Shown here piece by piece: positions 16,106 through 24,085 of a stretch of 64,000 nt of DNA (position 1 is its first letter; each line of letters opens with the position of its first letter). Both the position numbers and the translations under genes were made by a program. The notes under the pieces were generated by a model. That model was not told where the DNA came from and searched no databases. It was given only the letters and a program-made list of their open reading frames with translations. Origin of the DNA: Herbiconiux sp. SALV-R1 (lineage in GTDB: Bacteria > Actinomycetota > Actinomycetes > Actinomycetales > Microbacteriaceae); contig NZ_CP053344.1 in the NCBI RefSeq assembly GCF_013113715.1, positions 868,001 through 932,000 on the forward strand, in the 5' to 3' direction.

Positions 16106-16450
16106 TTACTTGCCAGCCGCGTCAGCGGCCTTCTTCAGCTCGGCGGCGATGACCTCGAGCTTCTCCGGCTTCGTGTTCGGCCCGGTCAGGTCGATGCCCC
16201 GCTTCTCAGCGAACGCGTCGATCTGCGCGACGTTCCACTGCATCGTCGGGTCACCCTCGGGGATCTCCACCGGCTCAGGGGCCGGCTCCTCGACGACGTC
16301 CTCGACCTCGGAGATGAAGCCGCCGTCGCGGAGACGCTTGAGCTCGCCCTTCGCGAGACCATCGCCGACCGACGCTCCCTGGTACAGGTAGACGTCAGAG
16401 CCGTCCTCCTGCTTCGCGATGACCAGAGGCACCGACACGACGGCGGTCAT
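16106..16450 (-). CDS. Small head protein with C-terminal HeH/LEM-like helix motif
   Basis: The start at 16450 overlaps the capsid stop as ATGA. The 114-aa product has a beta-rich N-terminus, an acidic linker rich in Glu and Pro (residues 48-66) and a C-terminal helix-extension-helix pattern (IDAFAEKRGIDLTG, then EKLEVIAAELKKA). Such proteins often follow the capsid gene in actinophages. The role is unknown and may be in DNA or head-protein binding. Confidence 0.6.
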   Translation of the reverse strand: MTAVVSVPLVIAKQEDGSDVYLYQGASVGDGLAKGELKRLRDGGFISEVEDVVEEPAPEPVEIPEGDPTMQWNVAQIDAFAEKRGIDLTGPNTKPEKLEVIAAELKKAADAAGK

Positions 16451-17376
16451 GCGCCGATTCCCGTCAGCTTCCAAGCCGCAGCGGGCTCGAGCACCACCGG
16501 GACGGTGACACGGCGGGCACGGAGACGCCAGGAGTCGGTGTCTTCCTTGCGGATCGACTTGACCTCGACGCCCACGTTGTTCACCGACGCGTAGCCGGGC
16601 CCGCCGAGCTTCTCGTCGGCCATGCCACCGAGCGAAGCCGAGTCGAGCACCAGGGCGGTGTTCGCGGTCGGCAGGTTCGGGGTGACCAGCCAGCGGAGCC
16701 CGTTGATCGTCGGGAAGTTCCCGGTGATCGCCGGGTTGTCGGCGTCGGACTCGCGAGCGAAGTAGCCGGCGGCGACGAACGCGGACAGGGCGTTGGCCCA
16801 GGCGATGTCCGACACCACGACGGTGTCGGGGTCGTATCCCTGGTTCAGGGCGACGATGCTCGCCTTCGCGAGCGCGACGTCCTTGAAGATCTGCGCCGCG
16901 GTCGCACCGGTCCACGCCGCAGCTGCAGCACTGGTCTGGGTGACAGCGGAGGAGATCGCGGACAGCGCGACCGAGTCGACGTACTTCACGTTCTGGTTCG
17001 CCAGCTTCGTGAGGCCACGCTCGACCGGGTTGAAGCCCTGACGCTTGATCGCCTCGTCGGTGATCTTCGCGTCCTGACCCCACTTGACCGTCTTCGCGAT
17101 GGAAGCGGTGCCGGTGCCGAGACCCGTGAGGGAGTACTCGCTACCGGGCGCCACCGCGCGCGGGTTGTCGGTCGTGAAGATCGTCTCGCCGGTCTCGTAC
17201 TGGACCGCTCCGCCCTCGACGTTGAATCGGCCCGTGAGGAGCGCGTCGGCGATGTACCGCTGCTCGAGCAGGGTACGCAGTCGACGTGCGATCAGGGTCG
17301 GGTTGTTGAGGAACCGCGAGATGGTGACGGTGTCGCCCGAGAGAGTCGGAGCCGCCGGGGGGTACGTGTACGGCAT
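16447..17376 (-). CDS. Major capsid protein, HK97 fold
   Basis: The 309-aa product forms the capsid shell. It follows protease/scaffold and decoration genes and has the order and composition of actinophage HK97-fold capsid proteins: a mobile N-arm (residues 1-60), an E-loop region with EYSLTG and a long helix with AQIFKDVALAKASIV. There is no extended N-terminal delta domain, in line with a separate scaffold in the protease gene. AAAGGAAA precedes the ATG. Confidence 0.85.
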   Translation of the reverse strand: MPYTYPPAAPTLSGDTVTISRFLNNPTLIARRLRTLLEQRYIADALLTGRFNVEGGAVQYETGETIFTTDNPRAVAPGSEYSLTGLGTGTASIAKTVKWGQDAKITDEAIKRQGFNPVERGLTKLANQNVKYVDSVALSAISSAVTQTSAAAAAWTGATAAQIFKDVALAKASIVALNQGYDPDTVVVSDIAWANALSAFVAAGYFARESDADNPAITGNFPTINGLRWLVTPNLPTANTALVLDSASLGGMADEKLGGPGYASVNNVGVEVKSIRKEDTDSWRLRARRVTVPVVLEPAAAWKLTGIGA

Positions 17377-17403
17377 TGCCGTTTCCTTTCTGCCCTGCCC
17401 GCG

Positions 17404-17772
17404 TTAGCGGAGCAGGGACACCTCGACGAGCGCCCCATCGGCGGCCGTGCTCAGGGCGAGACCGACGACGTTGAAGTCGTTCGTCCCGTTGGTGTGGGAG
17501 GCGACCTTGCCGCCAGTCGCTGCTTCGACGAGAGCGCCTGCGGTGATCGCACCGGACGCGGTGAGACGCTGCACGCCCTCGTCGTAGATGGTCACCAGGT
17601 CGCCGTTGCCGGCGTCGAATGCTGCGACGCCGAGCCAGGAGTGGGTGGCTGCGCTGGCGGGCGCGACCGTCCCGGAACCGGACACGACGACGAGCTGACC
17701 GCCCGTGATCGCTGCAGATGCCTGCCGGGTGAAGGCCTTGCCGGGTTCGTGCAGAGGCGTGTAGTCAGCCAT
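17404..17772 (-). CDS. Head decoration protein (DUF2190-like)
   Basis: The true gene is the last 122 codons of a longer open frame; it starts at the ATG 17772, 2 nt after the protease stop. The product is Gly/Ala/Val-rich, with the pattern GQLVVVSGSGTV, WLGVAAFDA and VEVSLL typical of small trimeric decoration or head-stabilising proteins. It lies between the protease/scaffold and capsid genes, as in many HK97-like phages. Confidence 0.75.
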   Translation of the reverse strand: MADYTPLHEPGKAFTRQASAAITGGQLVVVSGSGTVAPASAATHSWLGVAAFDAGNGDLVTIYDEGVQRLTASGAITAGALVEAATGGKVASHTNGTNDFNVVGLALSTAADGALVEVSLLR

Positions 17773-17774
17773 GA

Positions 17775-18248
17775 TCAGGCTCCCTTCTTCTCGTCGGGGA
17801 AGAGCTGGTTGTAGAGGGCGTCGTCCGCGCTGGTGAGGCTGTCGGAGTGACCGAGCTCCTCGACGGGAACGGCGCTGCTCTTCGGCATCGAAGCGAGGAT
17901 GGCGGTGATGCCCTCCTCGTCCTTGTCGAGCTGGGCGCGCCAGGAGTCCTTCGACGCGGCCGCGATGCGTCCGTCCTCGAGAGCGGACTTGATGACGGCG
18001 TCGCGGCGGGCGGCGTCGATGGTGTCGAGCGCGGTGCGGCCGGCGGCGGCGTTCGACTGCAGCTGCTCGTACGCCGCCTTGTCGACGACGATCGCGCCAT
18101 CGGGGATGGACGCCGCGACGGGCGCGGGGGTGTCGTCGGCCTGCTCCTCGAGTGCCTCGTCGAGCGCTGCGAGCAGCACCTCGTCCGAAACGTCGGCATC
18201 GGTCACGCCGAGCCGCTCGCGGAGACCAGCCTTGATGGTGTCGCTCAT
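17775..18248 (-). CDS. Nested scaffold protein, in-frame internal start
   Basis: An ATG at 18248 inside the protease gene is preceded by AAGGAG 9 nt upstream and would give a 157-aa acidic helical protein starting MSDTIKAGL. The start falls exactly at the linker between protease and scaffold domains. This matches the lambda C/Nu3 strategy, where scaffold is made in excess from an internal start. It is an inference from the ribosome-binding site and domain border. Confidence 0.55.
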   Translation of the reverse strand: MSDTIKAGLRERLGVTDADVSDEVLLAALDEALEEQADDTPAPVAASIPDGAIVVDKAAYEQLQSNAAAGRTALDTIDAARRDAVIKSALEDGRIAAASKDSWRAQLDKDEEGITAILASMPKSSAVPVEELGHSDSLTSADDALYNQLFPDEKKGA

Positions 18249-18980
18249 CTGGAGCTTCTCCTTCTGGTTGGGGACACCCGGCTCGGACTGAGACGGGAGC
18301 TTCGGGGTGGCTGCACGTGCGGCGGCGCGACGGCCATCCGCTCGGGCGAACACCGACATGTCGAACTTCGCCTTCGCCGCGGCGGCGTCGCCGACACCTT
18401 CGATGCGGTCGGCGAGCTTCTCCGCCACGGCCTGCTCGGCGGTGAGGAAGCGGTCCTTCTCCATCTCGGCGAGCCAGTGATCGACGGGGTCGCCGGACTT
18501 GGCCGCGTAGACGGAGGCGATGTTCCGGTCGTAGTGGTTCTCGAGGTCGTCGGCGAGCGCGCGCAGGTCCGCGGCGTCTCCGATCGCGATTCCCCACGCG
18601 TTGTGGATGTAGAGCTCGCTGTTCTGCATCATCACGAGCTCGTCAGCCGACACGGCGATGAACGACGCCGACGACGCTGCAATGCCCTCGACGACGGCGA
18701 CGACGCGCGCCTTGTGGCTGCGGAGCGCGTTCATGATCGCGACGCCCTCCCACACCTCGCCGCCGGGCGAGTTGATCAGGAGCCGGATCTCGGTGGTGTC
18801 GTCGGGGAGCTCGTCGAGGACTCGGGCGAACTCCTTCGCGGAGACGCCCCAGAACTCGCCGTAGCTGTCGATCGGGTCGTACAGGCGGAGCGTGGCCAAG
18901 GTGCCGTCCGTGCGGGCGGCCGGGGCTTCGGCGCGGATCGGGGTGCGCTCTCCACGAGCGGCGGGACGGAACGGATTCAT
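17775..18980 (-). CDS. ClpP-like prohead protease fused to scaffold domain
   Basis: The 401-aa product matures the prohead. Residues about 28-205 are a ClpP/S14 serine peptidase: the INSPGGEVWEG segment, Ser103 in GIAASSAS and His126 in LYIHNAWG. Residues about 245-401 form an acidic, helical scaffold-like region. The two are joined by a basic, Pro-containing linker. The start overlaps the portal stop as ATGA. The C-terminal part can also be made alone from an internal start (see the nested feature). Confidence 0.85.
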   Translation of the reverse strand: MNPFRPAARGERTPIRAEAPAARTDGTLATLRLYDPIDSYGEFWGVSAKEFARVLDELPDDTTEIRLLINSPGGEVWEGVAIMNALRSHKARVVAVVEGIAASSASFIAVSADELVMMQNSELYIHNAWGIAIGDAADLRALADDLENHYDRNIASVYAAKSGDPVDHWLAEMEKDRFLTAEQAVAEKLADRIEGVGDAAAAKAKFDMSVFARADGRRAAARAATPKLPSQSEPGVPNQKEKLQMSDTIKAGLRERLGVTDADVSDEVLLAALDEALEEQADDTPAPVAASIPDGAIVVDKAAYEQLQSNAAAGRTALDTIDAARRDAVIKSALEDGRIAAASKDSWRAQLDKDEEGITAILASMPKSSAVPVEELGHSDSLTSADDALYNQLFPDEKKGA

Positions 18981-20254
18981 GCTGCCTCCTCGACAGGCTG
19001 AGAGGTGGGTCGGGGGCGCACAGTCGCGGCGTCCTTCACTGGCAGACCGAACTTCTCGCGCACGTACACCTCGAGCGGCTCGTCAGGCTCGACGGCGCCG
19101 GACTCGATCAGCGCCTTGATCGCTTCAGCGGTCACCGGCTGCTGCTCACCGATCGCCGCCGGCACGATGCGCGGCGCGGGCTCAGTTGGACCCCAGTTGA
19201 AGTCGACGAGATCCTCGATGACGTGCTGGTTCGTGACCTCAGCGATGTGCTGGGCGACCGCGTTGAGGGAGTCGGTGAAGAAGTTCGCGAACGTCGACCC
19301 CAGCGCCCACGACCCGGTCTCGGTGCCGAGGTTCAGGAAGTGCGCGAGCACCGCGCGAGCGATCTGCTCGTCGTAGTACCGGATCGGCTTGTCCGTGTCA
19401 GGCAGGTCACCGACGACGCCCTCGAACTTGAACGTCGCCCCGTTCGCGACGGAGACACCCGCAGCATCACCCGCACGAGCCTGCTGCACCAGCTTCAGCC
19501 CCTCAGCGATCTGAGCGTCGAGGAACTTCACCTGCTCCTCGAACGTCCCAGACTCGGGCGGCGTGGGGGCCGTGTAGACGGGCATGCCCAGACCGTTACG
19601 TTCGGCGGTCAGCGCCTGGATGCGCAGCACCCGGTCCTTCAGCACCCACATCTTGTAGGCGGACCGGAGCAGGGACTCGCCGAGCCAGTTCGCGCCCTCG
19701 CGCTCGTTGACGTACGCGACGAGACGGTCGACTGGGATGCGGACGTTGGAGTGACCCGTGTACCCGTACTGCTCGATCGCCGACAGGCCCCCGTCGCGGG
19801 ACACGTCGATGTCGGCGATTGTGCGAGGCGGTCGCCAGGCGAGCTTCGCGAGACGCGTCTGGCCGTCCGACTGGTCGTATACCTGCTCGAAGAACGAGTG
19901 CCCGTACGGCAGCTCGAGCAGAGCAAGCCGCAGGTGCTCCTTCCACGAGAAGCGACCCTTCGACCGAAGCGGCGCGACGAACGACTGACCCTTGATCGGC
20001 AGACCGAGGTTGTTCGCGATCTCGCGCGTCACCTCATCACGGCACCCCGACCCGTCGATCGACCATTCAGTGCGAAGAATGGGCAGGGTGACCGCGCGAA
20101 GCACCGACTTCACCTGAGGATCTTCGCGACGCATCCGATCGAACACGTCCAGCGAGTTCGGCCACTGCAGGTCAGGGTTCGTCTCGTGCACAGCGTTCAG
20201 CAGCGCACTCCACCCAAGGAGAGCGCCATCGGCCTGATATCCGATCTCGGCCAC
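18977..20254 (-). CDS. Portal protein (Mu gp29 / DUF935-like)
   Basis: The 425-aa product forms the dodecameric portal through which DNA is packaged. I choose the GTG at 20254 because AAAGGAGG precedes it; the frame extends further upstream without coding character. The sequence resembles DUF935 portals: D..V.SVL..V..PI...EW near residues 45-65, WLGESLLRSAYKMWVLKD near 190-210 and a C-terminal helical part with NFFTDSLNAVAQHIAEVTN. It is followed by the protease gene with a 4-nt overlap. Confidence 0.85.
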   Translation of the reverse strand: MAEIGYQADGALLGWSALLNAVHETNPDLQWPNSLDVFDRMRREDPQVKSVLRAVTLPILRTEWSIDGSGCRDEVTREIANNLGLPIKGQSFVAPLRSKGRFSWKEHLRLALLELPYGHSFFEQVYDQSDGQTRLAKLAWRPPRTIADIDVSRDGGLSAIEQYGYTGHSNVRIPVDRLVAYVNEREGANWLGESLLRSAYKMWVLKDRVLRIQALTAERNGLGMPVYTAPTPPESGTFEEQVKFLDAQIAEGLKLVQQARAGDAAGVSVANGATFKFEGVVGDLPDTDKPIRYYDEQIARAVLAHFLNLGTETGSWALGSTFANFFTDSLNAVAQHIAEVTNQHVIEDLVDFNWGPTEPAPRIVPAAIGEQQPVTAEAIKALIESGAVEPDEPLEVYVREKFGLPVKDAATVRPRPTSQPVEEAA

Positions 20255-20268
20255 AACGCCTCCTTTGT

Positions 20269-21825
20269 CTAGAACCCCACAGTCGCGAGGTTGGTCTCTG
20301 CACTCACCCCTGCCGACTCGCGCGTCAGCACGGCAGCAGCGGGCGGTGGTGGTGTTCTCTTCGTCGGGGTCGCTTCGGATTTCAGGACGCCCCACAGCGC
20401 CCACGTGACCGCCTGAGCGTGTGTGATCGGCTTGGTGGGGTCTGACTGCTCCCAGGTCTGCCCAGCGCGTCCTATGGCTCGTGTCGTGGCCATCTGAAGC
20501 GACATGGTCACTTCGTCCTGCGGACGGTGTGGGACCAGGCCGGCGTTGACGTGCTCAATGAACAGGGTGTGTGCGGCGGCGATCTCGTCGAGGTTCATCG
20601 CCAGGAACTTGACCCCGGCGGTCTCGAGAGCGGAGATGACCGCGGCGGCGTTCTTCGCGTCGAGGACGACGAGAGCGTTGCCGTGTTCCTTCTTCAGCTT
20701 CGCGAGAGCCGGTGCGATCCACCGGGTGCCGCGCTGAGTGTCGTGGTGCTCGACCGCGATGTGCTCCGAGTCGACCCGCACAGCCTTCCCGATGGTGCCG
20801 TACCCGCCGCCGCGCCCGAGCGCGAGGGACAGGACCACGCCGTCGCCGCTGACCCCGGCGTCTTCGCGGGCGTGCCGCTTCCACACGTCCAGATCGAGCT
20901 CGGACAGCTTCACTTCCGCGACCGGTCGACGGTTCGGCCAGATGTTCAACCGGAGGCGCCGCACCGAATCGGGCGACAGGCGGGAGATCTCGTCCTCGAT
21001 GGTCTCGCGGGTCAGACCAGGCCGGTAGCCGAGACCCGGGTTACCGGCAACCCAATTGCGTTCGTCGCGAATGTCAATGGTGTCGGCAACGTCCGGGTCT
21101 TCTGACCCCTCCGGGCTGAACTCCATCCACCCCGTGCGCGGGTCGCTGCCGGTACGCCCACGATCCCGGACGCCCTCCCACACCTCGGAATCGTTGAGCT
21201 CGTCAGGCACCGTGCCGGTGTAGATGATCTGCGTGTTGTCGACCGCGGACATCGTCGGCAGCAGTGCGTCGAGCGCCGCCTGCGACATCTGCTGCGCCTC
21301 GTCGATGATCAGCACATCCGTCGTGAAGCCCACACCCGAGTTCGCCGACCGCGCCAGGTACAGGAGGCGGTTGCCGTTCGCGAGCTCGAAGCCCTCCTCG
21401 CCGTGTGCAGTCGAGATCCGGGTGACCTCACCCATCAGCACCGCCGACGACTGGATCACCCGCCTCAGCCGCAGGAACGCCTCACGGGCAGTCTTGAACT
21501 GGTGCGCGGTGTGCACGATCGTCTTCGGTTCGCCGTCCGGCTTCGGCCACAGGTACAGGTGCGCCATCGTGGCCGGCGACAACACGTCACCCTTGCCGTT
21601 TTGGCGTGCTACGAGCTCGCCGTGCTCGGTGCACACCCAGCGGCCGTCGTCATCGATCGAGAAGATCGAATCCAGCGACAGCTCCTGCCATGGGTCGCTC
21701 CGCTTCCCAGCGAGATACCACAGGTCGAGCGCCTCTTCGCCAAGCGACCCCGCACGCGGCGGGAGCCTATGAAGCCGCGGACGCTGCGCGCCTACGAGCT
21801 CGGACTTCGGCAAGCTGGTCAGCAA
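20269..21825 (-). CDS. terL: Terminase large subunit
   Basis: The 518-aa motor pumps DNA into the prohead. The ATPase domain shows a Walker A-like ARQNGKGD near residues 72-80, Walker B VLIIDEAQ near 170 and a coupling motif IYTGT near 200. The C-terminal nuclease domain (from about residue 320) starts with LSLALGRGGGYGTI, where many families have Asp, and keeps VVLDAKN. The start is probably TTG at 21825, with AAGGGGG 6 nt upstream, overlapping the small subunit gene by 59 nt. Confidence 0.9.
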   Translation of the reverse strand: MLTSLPKSELVGAQRPRLHRLPPRAGSLGEEALDLWYLAGKRSDPWQELSLDSIFSIDDDGRWVCTEHGELVARQNGKGDVLSPATMAHLYLWPKPDGEPKTIVHTAHQFKTAREAFLRLRRVIQSSAVLMGEVTRISTAHGEEGFELANGNRLLYLARSANSGVGFTTDVLIIDEAQQMSQAALDALLPTMSAVDNTQIIYTGTVPDELNDSEVWEGVRDRGRTGSDPRTGWMEFSPEGSEDPDVADTIDIRDERNWVAGNPGLGYRPGLTRETIEDEISRLSPDSVRRLRLNIWPNRRPVAEVKLSELDLDVWKRHAREDAGVSGDGVVLSLALGRGGGYGTIGKAVRVDSEHIAVEHHDTQRGTRWIAPALAKLKKEHGNALVVLDAKNAAAVISALETAGVKFLAMNLDEIAAAHTLFIEHVNAGLVPHRPQDEVTMSLQMATTRAIGRAGQTWEQSDPTKPITHAQAVTWALWGVLKSEATPTKRTPPPPAAAVLTRESAGVSAETNLATVGF

Positions 21826-22231
21826 GAGTGACCCCCTTCACTTGCCCGTTGCCCTGCAGCTGCGCGATCTCCGCGAGAATCTCCCGCTGCTCACGCGACG
21901 CCAGGTAAGCCCGCTCCGGGCTCTTCGTCCTCAACTCGCGCAGAGCCGCCCGCGAGTCTTCGAGCATCTCCAGCAGCACCTCGAGACGGGACACGTGACC
22001 GTCTTCGGTCTTGGGTGCCGGCGCCAGCGGCTCAAGTGGTGCCGGCGTATCTTCAGGCTGGGTGTCGATCACCGGCTTCGCCGCCTCTCCTGCTCTCGTC
22101 CTCGCAGAGCTAGACCGACTCGAGTCGTGTTCCTGTTGCGCTCGACGACATGCGGCATCCACTGGCTCGTGGAGACGAAGATGCCGCTTGTAAGCCGAGT
22201 ACTTGCCACACGGGGTCAACGCTCGGGGCAT
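21767..22231 (-). CDS. terS: Putative terminase small subunit
   Basis: The 154-aa product starts at the ATG 22231, with GGAGG 8 nt upstream. It has a basic N-terminal part (PCGKYSAYKRHLR), a Pro-rich middle and a helical C-terminus with ERAYLASREQREILAEIAQL. It is immediately upstream of terL and overlaps it, the usual place of the DNA-recognition subunit. No helix-turn-helix can be called with certainty. Confidence 0.65.
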   Translation of the reverse strand: MPRALTPCGKYSAYKRHLRLHEPVDAACRRAQQEHDSSRSSSARTRAGEAAKPVIDTQPEDTPAPLEPLAPAPKTEDGHVSRLEVLLEMLEDSRAALRELRTKSPERAYLASREQREILAEIAQLQGNGQVKGVTLADQLAEVRARRRAASAAS

Positions 22232-22253
22232 CAGCGCCACCTCCGAATTGGTG

Positions 22254-22862
22254 TCATCGCGCATTTGGAGTGAGAACACGAAATGGAGCGGGGAGAAACG
22301 CGCCACGACCGCGCGGGAGGTGGGCAGCGACTTCAGGATTTCTAATTTTTCTCGGCTCTGCCGCCTGGATGGGGTCTTTGCGGCCCTTGTGCTTGAGGTG
22401 GGCGATGGTGTCGTTGGCTGACCAGAAGCCGGCGTTTCGGAGTGCGGCGCTGCGTTCCTGTTGGGCGCGGGTGATGTTGCAGCTCATGCAGGAGGGGACG
22501 AGGTTCTCGGGGCGGTTGTCGTCGCCGTACCCGTTGAGGTGGTCGGGCACGAGGATGCCGGGTGTGCCCTTGGGTGCCCACCGGATGGTGGTGCCGCACC
22601 AGTGGCAGCTGTGTTCGCCGGGTCCGATGATGTCGTACAGCACTTTGCGGTGCACGTAGACGAGGCCGCTTGCCATGGCCAGGGGGTGGCTGGGGTCGCG
22701 GGTGATGCGGTAGCGGCGTCCCTTGCTGGCGGTCACACCTGCCTTGTGGGCGACGGCGTCGAGCGAGCCGTGCCGGTACAGGCGGTGGTAGTGCATGGGG
22801 CAGTAGGCGGCTTTGCTGGATCGTGCTGGCTTCGAGCATCCGGGTGCGGTGCAGGCGGGCAT
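22254..22862 (-). CDS. HNH endonuclease with N-terminal zinc-binding segment
   Basis: The 202-aa product has an N-terminal Cys/His segment (CTAPGCSKPARS...CPMHYHRLY) and a central HNH domain: CHWCGTT, VPDHLNG, DDNRPENLVPSCMSCN, with the two Cys pairs of a zinc-supported HNH fold. It could be a homing-type endonuclease or, given its place next to terminase, help packaging cleavage. The C-terminal 45 residues are basic. Confidence 0.8.
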   Translation of the reverse strand: MPACTAPGCSKPARSSKAAYCPMHYHRLYRHGSLDAVAHKAGVTASKGRRYRITRDPSHPLAMASGLVYVHRKVLYDIIGPGEHSCHWCGTTIRWAPKGTPGILVPDHLNGYGDDNRPENLVPSCMSCNITRAQQERSAALRNAGFWSANDTIAHLKHKGRKDPIQAAEPRKIRNPEVAAHLPRGRGAFLPAPFRVLTPNAR

Positions 22863-22877
22863 GCTCGGCTCCCTTGC

Positions 22878-23183
22878 CTAGGTCGCGCCCCAGATCTCGA
22901 CCGTCGCGTGGTCGGACTTGCGCGCATTACACGCCCGATGCATGGGCACGAGGGTTTGGCCGACGAGGCGTCCGCCGTTGTTGATGGCGACGTCGTGGTC
23001 GGCTGTGAAGGAGCGTGCGTGGCGGGCGTCGAGTGTGGTGTCGATCTGTTCGCCGCATCCCCACCCGGATGGTGACCCGTACCCGCAGGGGAGGTGCTGC
23101 TCCTTGGTGCGTTGTCTCAGCGAGGCCTGGGCGCGGCGGTAGGCCCGGTGGCCCTTGCCGTCGCGGGGGCGCTTCGCCGCCAT
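22878..23183 (-). CDS. HNH endonuclease
   Basis: The 101-aa product has the HNH pattern DARHARSFTADHDVAINNGG, VPMHRACNARKSD, with upstream Cys residues. Small HNH proteins encoded beside terminase are needed for DNA packaging in several HK97-type cos phages, so a packaging role is plausible. The start overlaps the upstream small membrane protein stop as TGATG. Confidence 0.8.
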   Translation of the reverse strand: MAAKRPRDGKGHRAYRRAQASLRQRTKEQHLPCGYGSPSGWGCGEQIDTTLDARHARSFTADHDVAINNGGRLVGQTLVPMHRACNARKSDHATVEIWGAT

Positions 23184-23299
23184 CAGTCGTCCTCAAGTGG
23201 GCCGGGGTCGGCGGGTGAGAGGCGTAGCGAGTACAGGGCGACGAGGATCGCGAGCTTCACGAGGGTGAGGCCGACGATGAGGACCGGGAGTGGTCGCAT
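23183..23299 (-). CDS. Small single-span membrane protein (38 aa)
   Basis: The 38-aa product starts at ATG 23299 and has one hydrophobic segment (residues 4-26, with VLIVGLTLVKLAILVALY) and an acidic C-terminus. Both ends are coupled by TGATG overlaps, to the Cys/His-rich gene upstream and the HNH gene downstream, which supports that it is translated. Function unknown. Confidence 0.65.
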   Translation of the reverse strand: MRPLPVLIVGLTLVKLAILVALYSLRLSPADPGPLEDD

Positions 23300-23409
23300 C
23301 AGGCAGCTGGCCAATCAGGCTCCGTGTGGTGGCAGGAACACGTGCACCAGGGCACGTAGCAGCCGCTTCCGCTCTCGTTGTGCGACCCGCACATTGTCGA
23401 GTGGGTCAT
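23299..23409 (-). CDS. Small Cys/His-rich protein (36 aa)
   Basis: The 36-aa product starts at ATG 23409. It contains Cys at 7, 17, 22, 24 and 26 and His at 10, 27 and 28 (CGSHNESGSGC, CTCSCHH), a likely small metal-binding module. The stop overlaps the next start as TGATG. It appears to be the first gene of the minus-strand packaging and structural unit. Confidence 0.55.
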   Translation of the reverse strand: MTHSTMCGSHNESGSGCYVPWCTCSCHHTEPDWPAA

Positions 23410-23755
23410 GCGCTGTCTCCTTCGACGTGGGGTGCCGTTCCGGTCACCGTGCCGCGTGTCAGGCGAACTGGGTGAGGTGCGCGGCCAAAGACGTGTGCTG
23501 GGAGCCGACGAACGAACCCGAGTACATGCCCGGTCGCGTTTACGTCGGCTCCCAGCGTGACCGCCAGAGTTGCGCTCCCAGCGGTGGGGTGCGGACTGTA
23601 GGCCTGAGGCCAGGGCCCGCGAGGTGACGAGTTCACCGCCCCCAGGCGGTCAGGTTGTCAACCCTGTGTCACCACCGGAGAGAGGTCGGTGGCGGGTCCA
23701 GATGAGGCAGGCGAGCGGCGCTTCCAACCCTTGGCCTCTTGTTGCGTACTTTGAA
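23410..23755. other. Non-coding gap between early and late units
   Basis: About 350 bases without a gene that I can support. Several frames are open, but they look like GC-rich shadows with no ribosome-binding site. I looked for a tRNA, since anticodon-loop-like stretches occur near 23660 and 23735, but no cloverleaf folds. It may hold the cos site and a leader for the late transcript. Confidence 0.4.
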
Positions 23756-23784
23756 TCAAAACTGTGTGACATGGTGCGTGTCAA
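23756..23784 (-). promoter_or_regulatory. Candidate promoter for the packaging/structural unit
   Basis: On the minus strand, TTGACA (23784-23779) and TTTGAT (23761-23756) are separated by 17 nt. The -35 overlaps the stop of the preceding HTH gene, and transcription would run toward the HNH and terminase genes. Confidence 0.45.
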
Positions 23785-24029
23785 ACCAATTCGGAACAAT
23801 TTTCTTGCGCCTTCGTGAATCGGCCTCGCGAATCGTGTCGGCGAGCGTGTTGGATGCGGGACTGGGCTGTGCCTCGAAGCTTCTGGATGAGGTCGTCGTG
23901 CGCGACGTACCGGCGACCTCCGATGACTTGGTAGGGCATGCCGTCTCGCATCCAGTGGTAGATCGTCCATCGCGAGCGTCGGGCCCGGCGTGACGCTGAC
24001 CGAACGTCGTACAGCTCGCGGTCTTCCAT
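23781..24029 (-). CDS. MerR/excisionase-like winged-helix DNA-binding protein
   Basis: The 82-aa product has a helix-turn-helix segment with ARRSRWTIYHWMRDGMPY and a wing GGRRYVAHDDL, the pattern of phage excisionases and MerR-type helix-turn-helix proteins; the C-terminus is basic. It is the last gene of the early chain, so it may act as a regulator of late genes or as a recombination directionality factor. It is 24 kb from the attachment site, so a regulator role is at least as likely as Xis. Confidence 0.7.
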   Translation of the reverse strand: MEDRELYDVRSASRRARRSRWTIYHWMRDGMPYQVIGGRRYVAHDDLIQKLRGTAQSRIQHARRHDSRGRFTKAQENCSELV

Positions 24030-24085
24030 CAGGGCGCCTTGGTGGTGTGGTGTTGCTCATCAGTACGAGAGGACAGGGCGGGCAT
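24029..24085 (-). CDS. Very small coupled frame (18 aa)
   Basis: An 18-codon frame (MPALSSRTDEQ...KAP) fits exactly between two genes with TGATG overlaps at both ends (24085-24087 and 24027-24031). It may be a linking peptide that keeps ribosomes on the message rather than a functional protein. Confidence 0.35.
   Translation of the reverse strand: MPALSSRTDEQHHTTKAP

Noticed and set aside
20255-20404. Longer portal protein starting at 20404
   Set aside because: The added residues lie in the terminase gene in another frame. AAAGGAGG directly before the GTG at 20254 marks the start.
23640-23760. Possible phage tRNA with an anticodon-like loop (TTGTCAA or CTTCCAA)
   Set aside because: No acceptor, D- or T-arm can be paired around either loop and there is no TTCGA T-loop.
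23781-24029. Calling the HTH protein the excisionase (xis)
   Set aside because: It fits the family, but it lies 16-24 kb from both prophage ends and at the early/late border, so a regulator is equally likely; kept as a general DNA-binding protein.
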